NCBI GenBank assembly: GCA_049975345.1
Contig: JBNGDP010000015.1
Location: 1-45,667 of the forward strand
Length of the DNA stretch: 45,667 bases
Source of the DNA: Oceanipulchritudo sp049975345
GTDB lineage: Bacteria > Verrucomicrobiota > Verrucomicrobiia > Opitutales > Oceanipulchritudinaceae
Reading direction: 5' to 3'
The position numbers were made by a program, and so were the translations under genes. Positions within the stretch are counted from its first letter, which is position 1. Each line of letters opens with the position of its first letter. This document shows positions 25,071-33,894 of this stretch, one piece after another. Under the pieces are notes generated by a model, which was given only the letters and a program-made list of their open reading frames with translations, was not told the DNA's origin and searched no databases.

Positions 25071-25979
25071 ATGCACCGTTCATACCGACTGACGCATCTG
25101 GAGCACCTGGAATCGGAGGCGATATACGTGCTGCGGGAAGTGGCGGCGCAGTTCCAGAATCCGGTCCTCCTGTTTTCGGGGGGGAAGGATTCGATCTGTG
25201 TGGCGCACCTGGCGAAGAAGGCCTTCTGGCCGGCGAAGCTGCCGTTTCCGCTGATGCACGTGGACACGGGGCACAATTTCCCGGAGACGATCGCGTTCCG
25301 GGACCGGTTCATCGAGGAGATGGGGGCGCGATTGGTGGTGGCCTCGGTGCAGGACTCGATCGACAAGGGGCGCGTGGTGGAGGAGAAGGGGCCGAACGCC
25401 TCGAGGAACGGGCTGCAGACGGTGACGCTCCTGGACGCGATCGAGGAGAACGGCTTCGACGCGGCGATCGGAGGGGCGCGGCGGGACGAGGAGAAGGCGC
25501 GGGCGAAGGAGCGGTTCTTCTCACACCGGGATGATTTCGGGCAGTGGGACCCGAAGAACCAGCGGCCCGAGCTATGGAACCTGTTCAACGGGAAGATGCA
25601 TCCCGGTGAGCATTTCCGGGTTTTCCCCCTTTCGAACTGGACGGAGATGGACGTCTGGCAATACATCAAGCGGGAGCGGATCGAGTTGCCCGTCATTTAC
25701 TTTTCTCACAAGCGTCCGGTGATCCGGCGCGGAGGGACGCTGATGGCGTTGACGGAATTCATCACGGTGCAGGAAGGCGAGGAAGTGACCGAGGAAGTGG
25801 TGCGCTTCCGCACGGTGGGGGACGCCACGTGTACGGGCTGCACCCGGTCGGAGGCCAACACCCTGGACGACATCATCGCGGAGGTGGCGGCAGCCCGGCA
25901 GACCGAGCGCGGCACGCGGGCCGATGACAAGCGGTCGGAGACCGCCATGGAGGACCGCAAGAAGCAGGGATATTTCTAA
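25071..25979 (+). CDS. cysD: Sulfate adenylyltransferase subunit 2
   Basis: ATP sulfurylase small subunit (302 residues), which forms APS from sulfate and ATP with CysN. The PP-loop motif SGGKDS is at residues 36-41; 'HVDTGHNFPE', 'GARRDEEKARAKERFFS' and the C-terminal 'RGTRADDK...MEDRKKQGYF' are CysD signatures. Codons in its first half end strongly in G (gcg, ctg, acg, ggg), unlike cysC, whose codons mostly end in C. It is followed by cysN after 15 bp. Confidence 0.97.
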   Translation: MHRSYRLTHLEHLESEAIYVLREVAAQFQNPVLLFSGGKDSICVAHLAKKAFWPAKLPFPLMHVDTGHNFPETIAFRDRFIEEMGARLVVASVQDSIDKGRVVEEKGPNASRNGLQTVTLLDAIEENGFDAAIGGARRDEEKARAKERFFSHRDDFGQWDPKNQRPELWNLFNGKMHPGEHFRVFPLSNWTEMDVWQYIKRERIELPVIYFSHKRPVIRRGGTLMALTEFITVQEGEEVTEEVVRFRTVGDATCTGCTRSEANTLDDIIAEVAAARQTERGTRADDKRSETAMEDRKKQGYF

Positions 25980-25994
25980 GCAAGAGGATTGACG

Positions 25995-27299
25995 ATGGCA
26001 ACCGAGACACACGGGAAGCAGGCCGGGGAGGCCGCCGGTTATCTGGACATGGAATTGCTCCGGTTCACGACGGCGGGTTCGGTGGACGACGGGAAGTCGA
26101 CCCTGATCGGCCGGCTGATGTACGACACCAAGACAATTTTCGAGGACCAGTTGGAGGCGGTGGAGCGGACCTCGAAGCAACGGGGCGACGAGAACGTCAA
26201 CCTGGCGCTGCTGACGGACGGCCTGCGGGCGGAGCGGGAGCAGGGGATCACGATCGACGTGGCCTACCGGTATTTCGCCACCCCGAAGCGAAAATTCATC
26301 ATCGCGGACACGCCTGGGCACATCCAGTACACGCGCAACATGGTGACCGGGGCCTCCACGGCGAATCTGGCGATCATCCTTGTGGACGCCCGCAACGGGG
26401 TGATTGAACAGACCTGCCGCCATTCCTTCATCGCCTCGCTGTTGCAGATCGAGCATGTCGTGGTGGCGGTGAACAAGATGGACCTTGTGGACTGGTCGGA
26501 GGAGCGGTTCAACGAGATCGTCTCTGATTTCAAGGATTTCGCCTCGCGTCTCAACATCCCGCAGATCACCTTCATTCCGATCTCGGCCCTTCTTGGGGAC
26601 AACGTGGTCCACAAGTCGCGGAACATGCCATGGTACGAGGGACCGGCGCTGTTGTACCATCTGGAAACGGTCTACATCGGGCCGGATGCCAACCATGTCG
26701 ACCCGCGTTTCCCGGTGCAATGGGTGATCCGGCCGCACTCGAACGAATGGCACGACTTCCGCGGCTACGCCGGCCGCGTGGCCGGCGGCGTTTTCAAGCC
26801 CGGCGACGAGGTGATGATTCTTCCTTCCGGCTTCACTTCACGGATCAAGGCCATCCACACCCACGACGGGGAACTCAAGGAGGCCTTTTATCCGCATTCC
26901 TGTGCCGTCACCCTCGATGACGAGATCGACATTTCCCGAGGGGACATGCTGGTGAAGCCCAACAACCGTCCGCATATCGCGCAGGAAGTCGACTGCATGA
27001 TCTGCTGGTTCTCGGAAAAGCGCAAGCTGCGGGCCGGGGACAAGCTGATTCTGCGCCACACCGCCCGCGAGGTGAAGACGATCGTCAAGGCCGTCCAGTA
27101 CAAGGTGAACGTCAACACCCTCCACAAGATTGAGGACGACCTGGAGGTCGGGCTCAATGAGATCGCACGGATCCACCTGCGCGTGGCCAGCCCGCTCTTT
27201 TTCGACGATTATTCCCGGAACCGGCTGACCGGCTCCCTGGTGCTCATCGACCCGTTCACCAACGAGACCCTGGCCGGGGGAATGATCCGGACAACCTAG
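25995..27299 (+). CDS. cysN: Sulfate adenylyltransferase subunit 1 (GTPase)
   Basis: The GTPase subunit of ATP sulfurylase, related to EF-Tu (434 residues). GTP-binding motifs are GSVDDGKST (29-37), DTPGH and NKMD. 'LLTDGLRAEREQGITIDVAYRYF' is a CysN signature, and the two C-terminal beta-barrels are present. There is no C-terminal APS-kinase domain, in line with the separate cysC. The start ATG 25995 has AGAGGA 7 bases upstream, which favours it over TTG 25989. Last gene of the sulfate-activation set before gmd. Confidence 0.96.
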   Translation: MATETHGKQAGEAAGYLDMELLRFTTAGSVDDGKSTLIGRLMYDTKTIFEDQLEAVERTSKQRGDENVNLALLTDGLRAEREQGITIDVAYRYFATPKRKFIIADTPGHIQYTRNMVTGASTANLAIILVDARNGVIEQTCRHSFIASLLQIEHVVVAVNKMDLVDWSEERFNEIVSDFKDFASRLNIPQITFIPISALLGDNVVHKSRNMPWYEGPALLYHLETVYIGPDANHVDPRFPVQWVIRPHSNEWHDFRGYAGRVAGGVFKPGDEVMILPSGFTSRIKAIHTHDGELKEAFYPHSCAVTLDDEIDISRGDMLVKPNNRPHIAQEVDCMICWFSEKRKLRAGDKLILRHTAREVKTIVKAVQYKVNVNTLHKIEDDLEVGLNEIARIHLRVASPLFFDDYSRNRLTGSLVLIDPFTNETLAGGMIRTT

Positions 27300-27327
27300 T
27301 CATTATGCATTACCAAAGATCAAATAA

Positions 27328-28395
27328 ATGACGACTGAAACCTCCCACGAGGGCCGCGTTGCCCTGATCACGGGAATCACCGGCCAGGACGGCTCCTACC
27401 TGACGGAACAGCTTTTGGCCAAGGGCTACACGGTCCACGGGATGGTCCGGCGGAGCAGCTCCTTCAACTGGGGCCGCATCGAGCACCTCAACCTGGACCC
27501 GGAGATCGGCAACAAGCGGCTCTTCCTGCATTACGGGGACCTGACGGATTCCTCGAACCTGAACCGCCTGCTGGAAAAGATCTCCCCGGACGAGATCTAC
27601 AATCTCGGGGCGCAATCGCACGTGAAGGTCTCCTTCGACGTACCGGAGTACACGGCGGAAGTCGACGCCGTGGGGACGCTGCGGTTCCTCGACGCGATCA
27701 AGGAGGTCGGACTGAAGGACAAGATCCGTTTTTACCAGGCCTCGACCTCGGAATTGTACGGCAAGGTACAGGCGGTCCCGCAGGATGAAAAAACCCCCTT
27801 CTACCCGCGTTCGCCGTATGGCGTGGCCAAGCTCTACGCCTTCTGGATCATCGTGAACTACCGGGAGTCCTACGGAATCCACGCCTCCAACGGGATCCTT
27901 TTCAACCACGAGTCGCCCCGGCGCGGGGAGAATTTTGTCACCCGCAAGATCACGCGCAGCGTGGCCCGCATCCGGGCCGGCCTGCAGCAGACTTTGCGTC
28001 TGGGCAACCTTGACGCCAAGCGGGACTGGGGATACGCCCCGGAATACACGGAGGGGATGTGGCGCATCCTTCAGAACGACAGGCCGGAGGACTTCGTCCT
28101 CGCGACCAACGAGACGCACACGGTGCGGGAATTCGCCGACCTGTCCTTCAAGCACGCGGGCATGCCCCTCGAGTGGAAAGGGGAGGGACCGGAAGAGACC
28201 GGCGTGGACGCCGACGGGGTCGTGCGCGTGGCCGTTGATCCGGAATATTACCGCCCGGCCGAGGTGGAGCTGCTGATCGGCGATTACGCGAAGGCCAAAA
28301 GGGAGCTGGGCTGGGAGCCGAAAACCCGCTTCACCGAGCTGGTCCGCCTGATGACGGAAGCGGATATCCAGGCGGTTGAGAAGGGCGGTTGGTGA
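27328..28395 (+). CDS. gmd: GDP-mannose 4,6-dehydratase
   Basis: First enzyme of GDP-L-fucose synthesis: GDP-D-mannose to GDP-4-dehydro-6-deoxymannose. A 355-residue short-chain dehydrogenase with the NADP motif TGITGQDG (15-22), the RRSSSFN loop typical of Gmd, the TSE of 'QASTSELYG', and the YxxxK active site in SPYGVAKLYAFW. The 'GNLDAKRDWGYAPEY' motif is also diagnostic. It follows cysN by 28 bp and precedes fcl by 44 bp. Confidence 0.97.
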   Translation: MTTETSHEGRVALITGITGQDGSYLTEQLLAKGYTVHGMVRRSSSFNWGRIEHLNLDPEIGNKRLFLHYGDLTDSSNLNRLLEKISPDEIYNLGAQSHVKVSFDVPEYTAEVDAVGTLRFLDAIKEVGLKDKIRFYQASTSELYGKVQAVPQDEKTPFYPRSPYGVAKLYAFWIIVNYRESYGIHASNGILFNHESPRRGENFVTRKITRSVARIRAGLQQTLRLGNLDAKRDWGYAPEYTEGMWRILQNDRPEDFVLATNETHTVREFADLSFKHAGMPLEWKGEGPEETGVDADGVVRVAVDPEYYRPAEVELLIGDYAKAKRELGWEPKTRFTELVRLMTEADIQAVEKGGW

Positions 28396-28439
28396 TGATG
28401 TTGCGTAGTTACTGATTCGCGACAATCGGGGGAATCTCC

Positions 28440-29387
28440 ATGAACAAGACAGAGAAGATTTACGTGGCCGGCCACCGCGGGATGGTGGGGGCCGCGGTAT
28501 GCCGCTGCCTGGAGGGGCATGGATTCGAGAACATCCTGACAAAGCCGCGCTCGGAACTGGACCTGGTCTCCCAGGCGGCGGTGGACGCCTTTTTTGAAAG
28601 CGAACAACCGGAGGTCGTGGTCTTTGCCGCGGCCAAGGTCGGCGGCATTCACGCCAACGACACCTATCCATCGGAGTTCATGTACGAGAACCTGATGATG
28701 GAAATGAACGTCATCCACGCGGCCTTCCGGAGCGGCACCCGGCGCTTTCTCTTCCTGGGGTCCTCCTGCATCTACCCGCGTGAGGCGCCGCAGCCGATGC
28801 CGGAATCCTGCCTCCTGACCTCTCCCCTTGAGAAAACCAACGAAGCCTACGCCCTGGCCAAGATCTCCGGGTTGAAATACTGCTCCTACCTGCGGCGTCA
28901 GCACGGGGTCCTCTTTCATTCCGCCATGCCGACCAACCTGTACGGGCCCGGCGACAATTATCATCCGGAGGACTCACATGTCCTTCCGGCCCTGATCCGG
29001 CGCTTCCATGAGGCCCGCCAAGCCGGGTCGGAAGCGGTGACCATCTGGGGCACGGGCACCCCGCGGAGGGAGTTTCTCCATGTCGACGACCTCGCGGAGG
29101 CGCTGCTGCATCTCCTCCAGCTGGAGGATCCGCCGGACTGGGTGAATGTCGGCTCAGGCGAGGACATCCCGATCCGTGAACTGGCGGGCTTAATCGCCGA
29201 AGTGGTAGGTTACGAAGGGGAAATCCGCCTCGACACCTCCAAGCCGGACGGCACTCCCCGCAAGCTCATGGACAATTCCCTGATCCGCAACCTGGGCTGG
29301 ACCCCCTGCATCTCCCTCAGGGAAGGGATTGCCAACGCTTACGACGATTTCCTGAAGGCGCTTGATTCTGGACGCCTGCGCACCTGA
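28440..29387 (+). CDS. fcl: GDP-L-fucose synthase
   Basis: The epimerase/reductase that completes GDP-L-fucose synthesis after Gmd. A 315-residue SDR with GHRGMVG (11-17), 'KVGGIHANDTYPSEF', 'SSCIYPREAPQPMPE', the YxxxK of AYALAKISG and 'MPTNLYGPGDNYHPEDSHV', all typical of Fcl/WcaG. Follows gmd, as in most GDP-fucose clusters. Confidence 0.96.
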   Translation: MNKTEKIYVAGHRGMVGAAVCRCLEGHGFENILTKPRSELDLVSQAAVDAFFESEQPEVVVFAAAKVGGIHANDTYPSEFMYENLMMEMNVIHAAFRSGTRRFLFLGSSCIYPREAPQPMPESCLLTSPLEKTNEAYALAKISGLKYCSYLRRQHGVLFHSAMPTNLYGPGDNYHPEDSHVLPALIRRFHEARQAGSEAVTIWGTGTPRREFLHVDDLAEALLHLLQLEDPPDWVNVGSGEDIPIRELAGLIAEVVGYEGEIRLDTSKPDGTPRKLMDNSLIRNLGWTPCISLREGIANAYDDFLKALDSGRLRT

Positions 29388-29405
29388 TCCCCACAATTCT
29401 TCCCC

Positions 29406-30377
29406 ATGAATATTTTCCTGACCGGATGCGCGGGCTTTGTGGGCTGGAAAACCGGCGAATTTCTGCTGCGCGACGGGCACCGGGTCATTGGACTGGACAA
29501 CCTGAACGACTACTATTCGCCCAAGCTGAAGCAGTGGCGGGTGGAGCAGTTGCGCGGGACCGGTCATGGCCAATTCGAGTTTTTTGAAGGGGACTTGCTG
29601 GATACCTCCCTCCTCGACCGCCTGTTCGGGAAGGAGGACTTCGACGCCGTCATCAATCTGGCGGCCCGGGCCGGGGTGCGGCCCTCCATCGAGCAGCCGG
29701 TCCTTTACCTTGAAACCAACCTCCTCGCCGCGGTGGGACTGATGGAATGCATGCGACGCCACGGAGTGCGGAAGCTGGTGCAGGCCTCCACTTCTTCGGT
29801 TTACGCCGGTCAACCCGCGCCCTTCCGGGAGGACCAGCCCGTCGACCGGCCCCTTTCCCCGTACGCCTCCTCGAAGAAGGCCGCCGAGGTCATGGCCTAC
29901 ACCTTTCACCACCTGCACGGGCTGGATGTCTCCGTGGTGCGCTATTTCACGGTCTACGGTCCGGCCGGAAGGCCCGACATGTCGCCCCTGAAGTTCACTC
30001 ATCACATCGCCCAGGGGAAACCCTTTCCCCTTTACGGGGACGGGGAACAGCGCCGGGATTTCACCTACGTGGATGACATCGCCAGGGGAACCATCGCCGC
30101 GCTGAAACCTCTCGGCTACGAGATCATCAACCTTGGCGGAGGCAATGAGCCGATGTCGATCAACCGCATGATCCAGCTGCTGGAGGGCTTTCTCGGGAAG
30201 AAGGCGGTGATCGACCGCCAACCGTGGAACGAGGCGGATATGCGGGATACGGCGGCTGACATTTCCAAGGCCGCCAGGCTGCTGGACTGGCATCCGGAGA
30301 CCGGTCCGGAGCGGGGGCTCAAGGAACTCGCGGATTGGTACCTGCAGGAGGCCGGGTGGCTTTCTTTTGAATTATAA
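29406..30377 (+). CDS. NAD-dependent sugar epimerase (UDP-glucuronate 4-epimerase-like)
   Basis: A 323-residue extended SDR. The Rossmann motif is GCAGFVGWKT (8-17), a slight variant of GxxGxxG; 'LDNLNDYYSPKLKQWR' and 'TVYGPAGRPDMSP' match UDP-glucuronate 4-epimerases, and the active site is YASSKKAAE. Expected reaction: interconversion of UDP-glucuronate and UDP-galacturonate, consistent with the UDP-xylose synthase two genes on, which uses the same substrate. No Shine-Dalgarno before the ATG. Its stop is followed 5 bp later by heptad repeat copy 3. Confidence 0.88.
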   Translation: MNIFLTGCAGFVGWKTGEFLLRDGHRVIGLDNLNDYYSPKLKQWRVEQLRGTGHGQFEFFEGDLLDTSLLDRLFGKEDFDAVINLAARAGVRPSIEQPVLYLETNLLAAVGLMECMRRHGVRKLVQASTSSVYAGQPAPFREDQPVDRPLSPYASSKKAAEVMAYTFHHLHGLDVSVVRYFTVYGPAGRPDMSPLKFTHHIAQGKPFPLYGDGEQRRDFTYVDDIARGTIAALKPLGYEIINLGGGNEPMSINRMIQLLEGFLGKKAVIDRQPWNEADMRDTAADISKAARLLDWHPETGPERGLKELADWYLQEAGWLSFEL

Positions 30378-30382
30378 TGGCC

Positions 30383-30424
30383 GACAACAGACTAAAGACT
30401 AAGGACAAAAGACCAAGGACTTTA
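30383..30424 (+). repeat. GACNAAR heptad repeat, copy 3
   Basis: Six in-phase 7-bp units: GACAACA, GACTAAA, GACTAAG, GACAAAA, GACCAAG, GACTTTA. It begins 5 bp after the epimerase stop codon, on the coding strand, and ends 4 bp before the ATG of the DUF1573 gene, whose leader it forms. Confidence 0.75.
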
Positions 30425-30428
30425 AAAA

Positions 30429-31094
30429 ATGAAAATGCGTCGTTTAATCATGTTTGCCTGCGCTTTTGGAGTGCTGGCATCAACTGCCTCCGCGAAACTG
30501 GTTTTTGAACAGGACAAGATCCAGCACGATGCCGGATTGCTGGAGGAGCGAACGGAAGCCGTCTTCAAGTTCACCAACGAGGGGGATCAGCCGGTTACCG
30601 TCACCGGCCTGAAATCCACCTGTGGGTGCACGGTGCCCCAGCTGACAAAGAAGGATTACCTCCCGGGAGAAAGCGGGGAAATCAAGGCGATCTTCACCTA
30701 CGGCGCGCGGGTGGGCACCCAGCAGAAGCGGATCACCGTGCAGACCGATGAACCGTCGGACAACCGGTACACCCTGAGCCTGATCACGAGGATTCCCGAA
30801 TGGATCAGCATCGAACCGCGCATTCTTCGCTGGAAATCAGGCGAGGAACCAAAGCCCCAGGAAATCCGGGTCAAGGTCATGAATCCCTCAACCGTTGAAG
30901 TGGAAACCCCGGAAGGGGACCTCCAGCATTTCGAGATGGAAAAAAAGGAAGCCGTCAACGGGGAGCTGATTTACACGATCGTGCCGAAATCCGTCATGGA
31001 ACGGTCCACCGAATTTTTGAAATTCACCGCCAGGGTAACCGACGGGGACACCACCCGCAGCCGGCTCTTTGGCGTGCATTGCCTTGTCCGCTGA
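30429..31094 (+). CDS. DUF1573 exported protein
   Basis: A 221-residue protein with a signal peptide (MKMRRLIMFACAFGVLASTASA, cleavage after A22) and a DUF1573 immunoglobulin-like domain containing the family hallmark STCGCTVP and 'LPGESGEIKAIF'. A second Ig-like part follows. Function unknown; the family is common in Bacteroidota, Planctomycetota and Verrucomicrobiota, often near exported or surface systems. It interrupts two UDP-sugar genes on the same strand, so a surface role is plausible. Its leader is almost entirely the heptad repeat and has no ribosome-binding site. Confidence 0.88.
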   Translation: MKMRRLIMFACAFGVLASTASAKLVFEQDKIQHDAGLLEERTEAVFKFTNEGDQPVTVTGLKSTCGCTVPQLTKKDYLPGESGEIKAIFTYGARVGTQQKRITVQTDEPSDNRYTLSLITRIPEWISIEPRILRWKSGEEPKPQEIRVKVMNPSTVEVETPEGDLQHFEMEKKEAVNGELIYTIVPKSVMERSTEFLKFTARVTDGDTTRSRLFGVHCLVR

Positions 31095-31123
31095 GCTGAA
31101 GAACAACCCGAACACAGACAAGA

Positions 31124-32065
31124 ATGAACAAGCGCATACTCGTTACCGGAGGCGCGGGCTTCCTGGGATCCCATCTGGTGGACCGCCTCATCGGGCAGGG
31201 ACAGGATGTCATCTGCCTCGATAATTTTTTCACCGGCAACAAGGAAAACATCCGCCACCTGCTCGGGCATCCCAATTTCGAGCTGATGCGCTGGGACGTG
31301 ACGGATCCCTTCAAGATGGAAGTGGACCAGATCTACAACCTGGCTTGTCCCGCCTCCCCGGTCCACTACCAGTTCAACGCGATCAAGACGGTGAAGACCT
31401 CCGTCATGGGGGCCATCAACTGCCTTGGCCTCGCCAAGCGCGTCAAGGCGCGTATCTTCCAGGCCAGCACCTCGGAGGTGTACGGGGATCCGGAAGTGCA
31501 CCCGCAGGTGGAGTCCTACCGCGGTTCGGTCAACCCGATCGGGATCCGCGCCTGTTACGACGAGGGCAAGCGCGTCGCCGAGACCCTCTTTTTCGACTAT
31601 CACCGCCAGAACGGCGTGGACATCCGCGTCGTCCGCATTTTCAACACCTACGGGCCCCGGATGCATCCCGGAGACGGGCGCGTGGTCTCCAACTTCATTG
31701 TCCAGGCCCTGCAAGACAAGGACATCACGGTCTATGGCGACGGTTCGCAGACCCGTTCCTTCTGTTATGTCGACGACCTGGTGGAGGGCTTCCTGCGGAT
31801 GATGAACTGCGAGGATGTCACCGGACCGGTGAATCTCGGCAATCCCGGTGAATTCACGATTCTGCAACTGGCGGAAATGGCCATCCAGATGACAGGCTCA
31901 AAGTCGAAGATCATTTTTGAGCCCCTCCCGCAGGATGATCCGCTGCAGCGCAAGCCCGACATCAGCCTGGCCCGCGAAAAGCTGGGCTGGGAGCCGGCCA
32001 TTGCGCTGGAGGAAGGATTGCAGCGGACGATTGATTACTTCCGGAAGGTTCTCCAGGAGGGCTGA
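31124..32065 (+). CDS. UDP-glucuronate decarboxylase (UDP-xylose synthase)
   Basis: A 313-residue SDR that converts UDP-glucuronate to UDP-xylose. The Rossmann motif is GGAGFLGSHL. 'LACPASPVHYQ', 'ASTSEVYGDPEVHPQ', 'ACYDEGKRVAET' (YDEGKR is the UXS active-site signature) and 'NTYGPRMHPGDGRVVSNF' are all diagnostic. Its stop overlaps the ATG of murB by one base (TGATG), so the two are co-translated. Confidence 0.95.
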   Translation: MNKRILVTGGAGFLGSHLVDRLIGQGQDVICLDNFFTGNKENIRHLLGHPNFELMRWDVTDPFKMEVDQIYNLACPASPVHYQFNAIKTVKTSVMGAINCLGLAKRVKARIFQASTSEVYGDPEVHPQVESYRGSVNPIGIRACYDEGKRVAETLFFDYHRQNGVDIRVVRIFNTYGPRMHPGDGRVVSNFIVQALQDKDITVYGDGSQTRSFCYVDDLVEGFLRMMNCEDVTGPVNLGNPGEFTILQLAEMAIQMTGSKSKIIFEPLPQDDPLQRKPDISLAREKLGWEPAIALEEGLQRTIDYFRKVLQEG

Positions 32066-32976
32066 TGACCGTGGCCGGGGAACCGCAACGCATGGTCCCC
32101 CTTGCCCCCCTCACGACCTGGAAAATCGGGGGGCCGGCGGAATGGTTTGCCCTCCCGGAAGATGAAAGCCAGTTGATGGACGCCCTTGGATGGGCCCGGT
32201 CTCGCCAATTGCCGGTCACGGTACTCGGGCGCGGATCCAACGTCCTGATCGCCGACGAGGGAATCCGGGGTCTGGTTATTTGTCTACGGGGGTATGCCCG
32301 TGGGGAAATCCGCATCGAACCAACCTTGGCCGGGGAGGCGGTTTTGGAGGTTTCAGCCGGTCTTTCCCTTCCGCGGCTTTCCAAAGTCGTGGCCCAGCAC
32401 GGCTACGGGGGATACGAGTTCTACATCGGTATTCCGGGAACGGTCGGGGGAGCGGTCGTCATGAATGCCGGATACGGACCCGGTGATGCCCGCCAGACGG
32501 CCAGTCTTTGCCGGGAGGTGCGGGCCATCCACCTGGACGGGGAGGGAGAATGGCGGCCCTACCGGGATTTCCATCCGGTCTACCGGCACACGGATCTGGT
32601 CGGATCAGACCGGATCGTCACGGCCGCCCGGTTCTCCCTGAAGGACAAGTCAACCCGGGAACAGATCCGCGCGGAAACGGCAAGGCACCTCGCGATGCGG
32701 AAGGAAAAGCAACCGTTGACCCGCCCGACGGCGGGATCCGTCTTCAAGGGAACCCCTGAGGGCGTGCCCGCTGCCGTCTACATCGACCGCTGCGGGTTGA
32801 AGGGCCTGACCGTCGGCGGGGCCATGGTATCGCCGAAGCATGCCAACTGGATCGAGAACACCGGCTCAGCCACCTCCAGGGATGTGGTGGAGCTGATGGA
32901 GCGGGTGCGGGCGCTGGTCCTTGAGAAGGAGGGAGTGGAACTGGAGGCGGAGGTGCGGTACCTTCAGGATCCCTGA
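32065..32976 (+). CDS. murB: UDP-N-acetylenolpyruvoylglucosamine reductase
   Basis: FAD-dependent enzyme of peptidoglycan precursor synthesis (cytoplasm). A 303-residue short (type II) MurB: 'TTWKIGGPAEWF', the FAD-binding GRGSNVLIADEGIRG, 'GIPGTVGGAVVMNAGYG', the catalytic Ser in AGSVFKG and the C-terminal Glu of 'ELEAEVRYL'. It lacks the extra loop of E. coli MurB. Usually clustered with mur genes, here it is coupled to UDP-xylose synthase. The last 13 bp overlap the convergent SGNH gene. Confidence 0.95.
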   Translation: MTVAGEPQRMVPLAPLTTWKIGGPAEWFALPEDESQLMDALGWARSRQLPVTVLGRGSNVLIADEGIRGLVICLRGYARGEIRIEPTLAGEAVLEVSAGLSLPRLSKVVAQHGYGGYEFYIGIPGTVGGAVVMNAGYGPGDARQTASLCREVRAIHLDGEGEWRPYRDFHPVYRHTDLVGSDRIVTAARFSLKDKSTREQIRAETARHLAMRKEKQPLTRPTAGSVFKGTPEGVPAAVYIDRCGLKGLTVGGAMVSPKHANWIENTGSATSRDVVELMERVRALVLEKEGVELEAEVRYLQDP

Positions 32977-33893
32977 TTTTCCAGATGGGAGGCAAGGTCC
33001 TCCGCAAGGCGGGTTGTGCGCCGGGCCGCCCCTTCCCCGCGGGGATGGTACGAGGTGTCATAGAGAAGTTCGAAGGGAATGGCGTACCGTTCGGGTGTTC
33101 CAACAATCTCAATCCCGCCGGCGCGGAGCAGGTCCACCAACTGGTTCAGCATTTGGTGGTTGGCGGCAAGGGATTCCTCCTGGAAGGAGGGGAAGGTCAC
33201 CATGAAGCGGGCCCCCTTCGCCACGACTTTGTCCGAGAATTCCTTCAGTTCCCTGATGACAGCCGGGTTGAGCAGGTTTTCGAACGCTCCGTGGGGTGAG
33301 AACGCCTGCTGTGGCTCATCCCAGTGCACGTCGATGTCCCCGTATTCATTGAAGGATTCCCTACTGTAGCCGAATTTTTTCGACCAGCCAAGGTATTCCA
33401 TGGGCTTGAATTTGGACAAGGCGACCCTTGGAACGTATTTGAGGAGCTGGAACCATGAATCCGGACGCACAAATCGCGCATCTCCCGGGGCGACATGAAG
33501 AACCAATCGCAGCAGCTCCTCATCCCCATGGATGAAATCGTTGACGTAAAACTCATATTCCGGTGCGGCAACAACCAGATCGCCTGCCTGGATACGGGGG
33601 AGGGCGGAGTCCAGCATGAAGTACAAGCCCAGATGCACACTGATCCCCATGTTGACCACGTGATACCCAAGGTGCTCTTTCAGAATCCGGCTGTCGATTC
33701 CGAAACTCAGATTGGATCCCCCCAGCAGAATGAGCCGTGGCGGCGGAAGACTGCGAAAACGCTCCAGTTTTGCCGGATAGGAGTAAAGATAGGAGGAGGA
33801 TGCACGAGGGGTTGGTGGCAGGAGCAGCCCCACCAGCAGGATCGCCGCGAATCCGGCAAGAAACAGGCCCAGCCTTTTCAGGAATCGCCGCAT
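32964..33893 (-). CDS. SGNH-like protein partnered with MBOAT
   Basis: A 309-residue protein with an N-terminal membrane anchor (about 9-27) and an extracytoplasmic domain. 'RLILLGGSNLSFGID' resembles SGNH block I with candidate nucleophile S60, and a C-terminal 'YDTSYHP' gives candidate D279 and H283. This layout (anchor plus SGNH-like domain) matches the partner proteins of MBOAT O-acyltransferases such as AlgJ/AlgX or DltD, though overall similarity to a named family is not clear. ATG 33893 overlaps the upstream MBOAT stop region, giving tight coupling; the longer frame to 33941 lies inside the MBOAT gene. Confidence 0.72.
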   Translation of the reverse strand: MRRFLKRLGLFLAGFAAILLVGLLLPPTPRASSSYLYSYPAKLERFRSLPPPRLILLGGSNLSFGIDSRILKEHLGYHVVNMGISVHLGLYFMLDSALPRIQAGDLVVAAPEYEFYVNDFIHGDEELLRLVLHVAPGDARFVRPDSWFQLLKYVPRVALSKFKPMEYLGWSKKFGYSRESFNEYGDIDVHWDEPQQAFSPHGAFENLLNPAVIRELKEFSDKVVAKGARFMVTFPSFQEESLAANHQMLNQLVDLLRAGGIEIVGTPERYAIPFELLYDTSYHPRGEGAARRTTRLAEDLASHLENQGS

Positions 33894-33894
33894 A

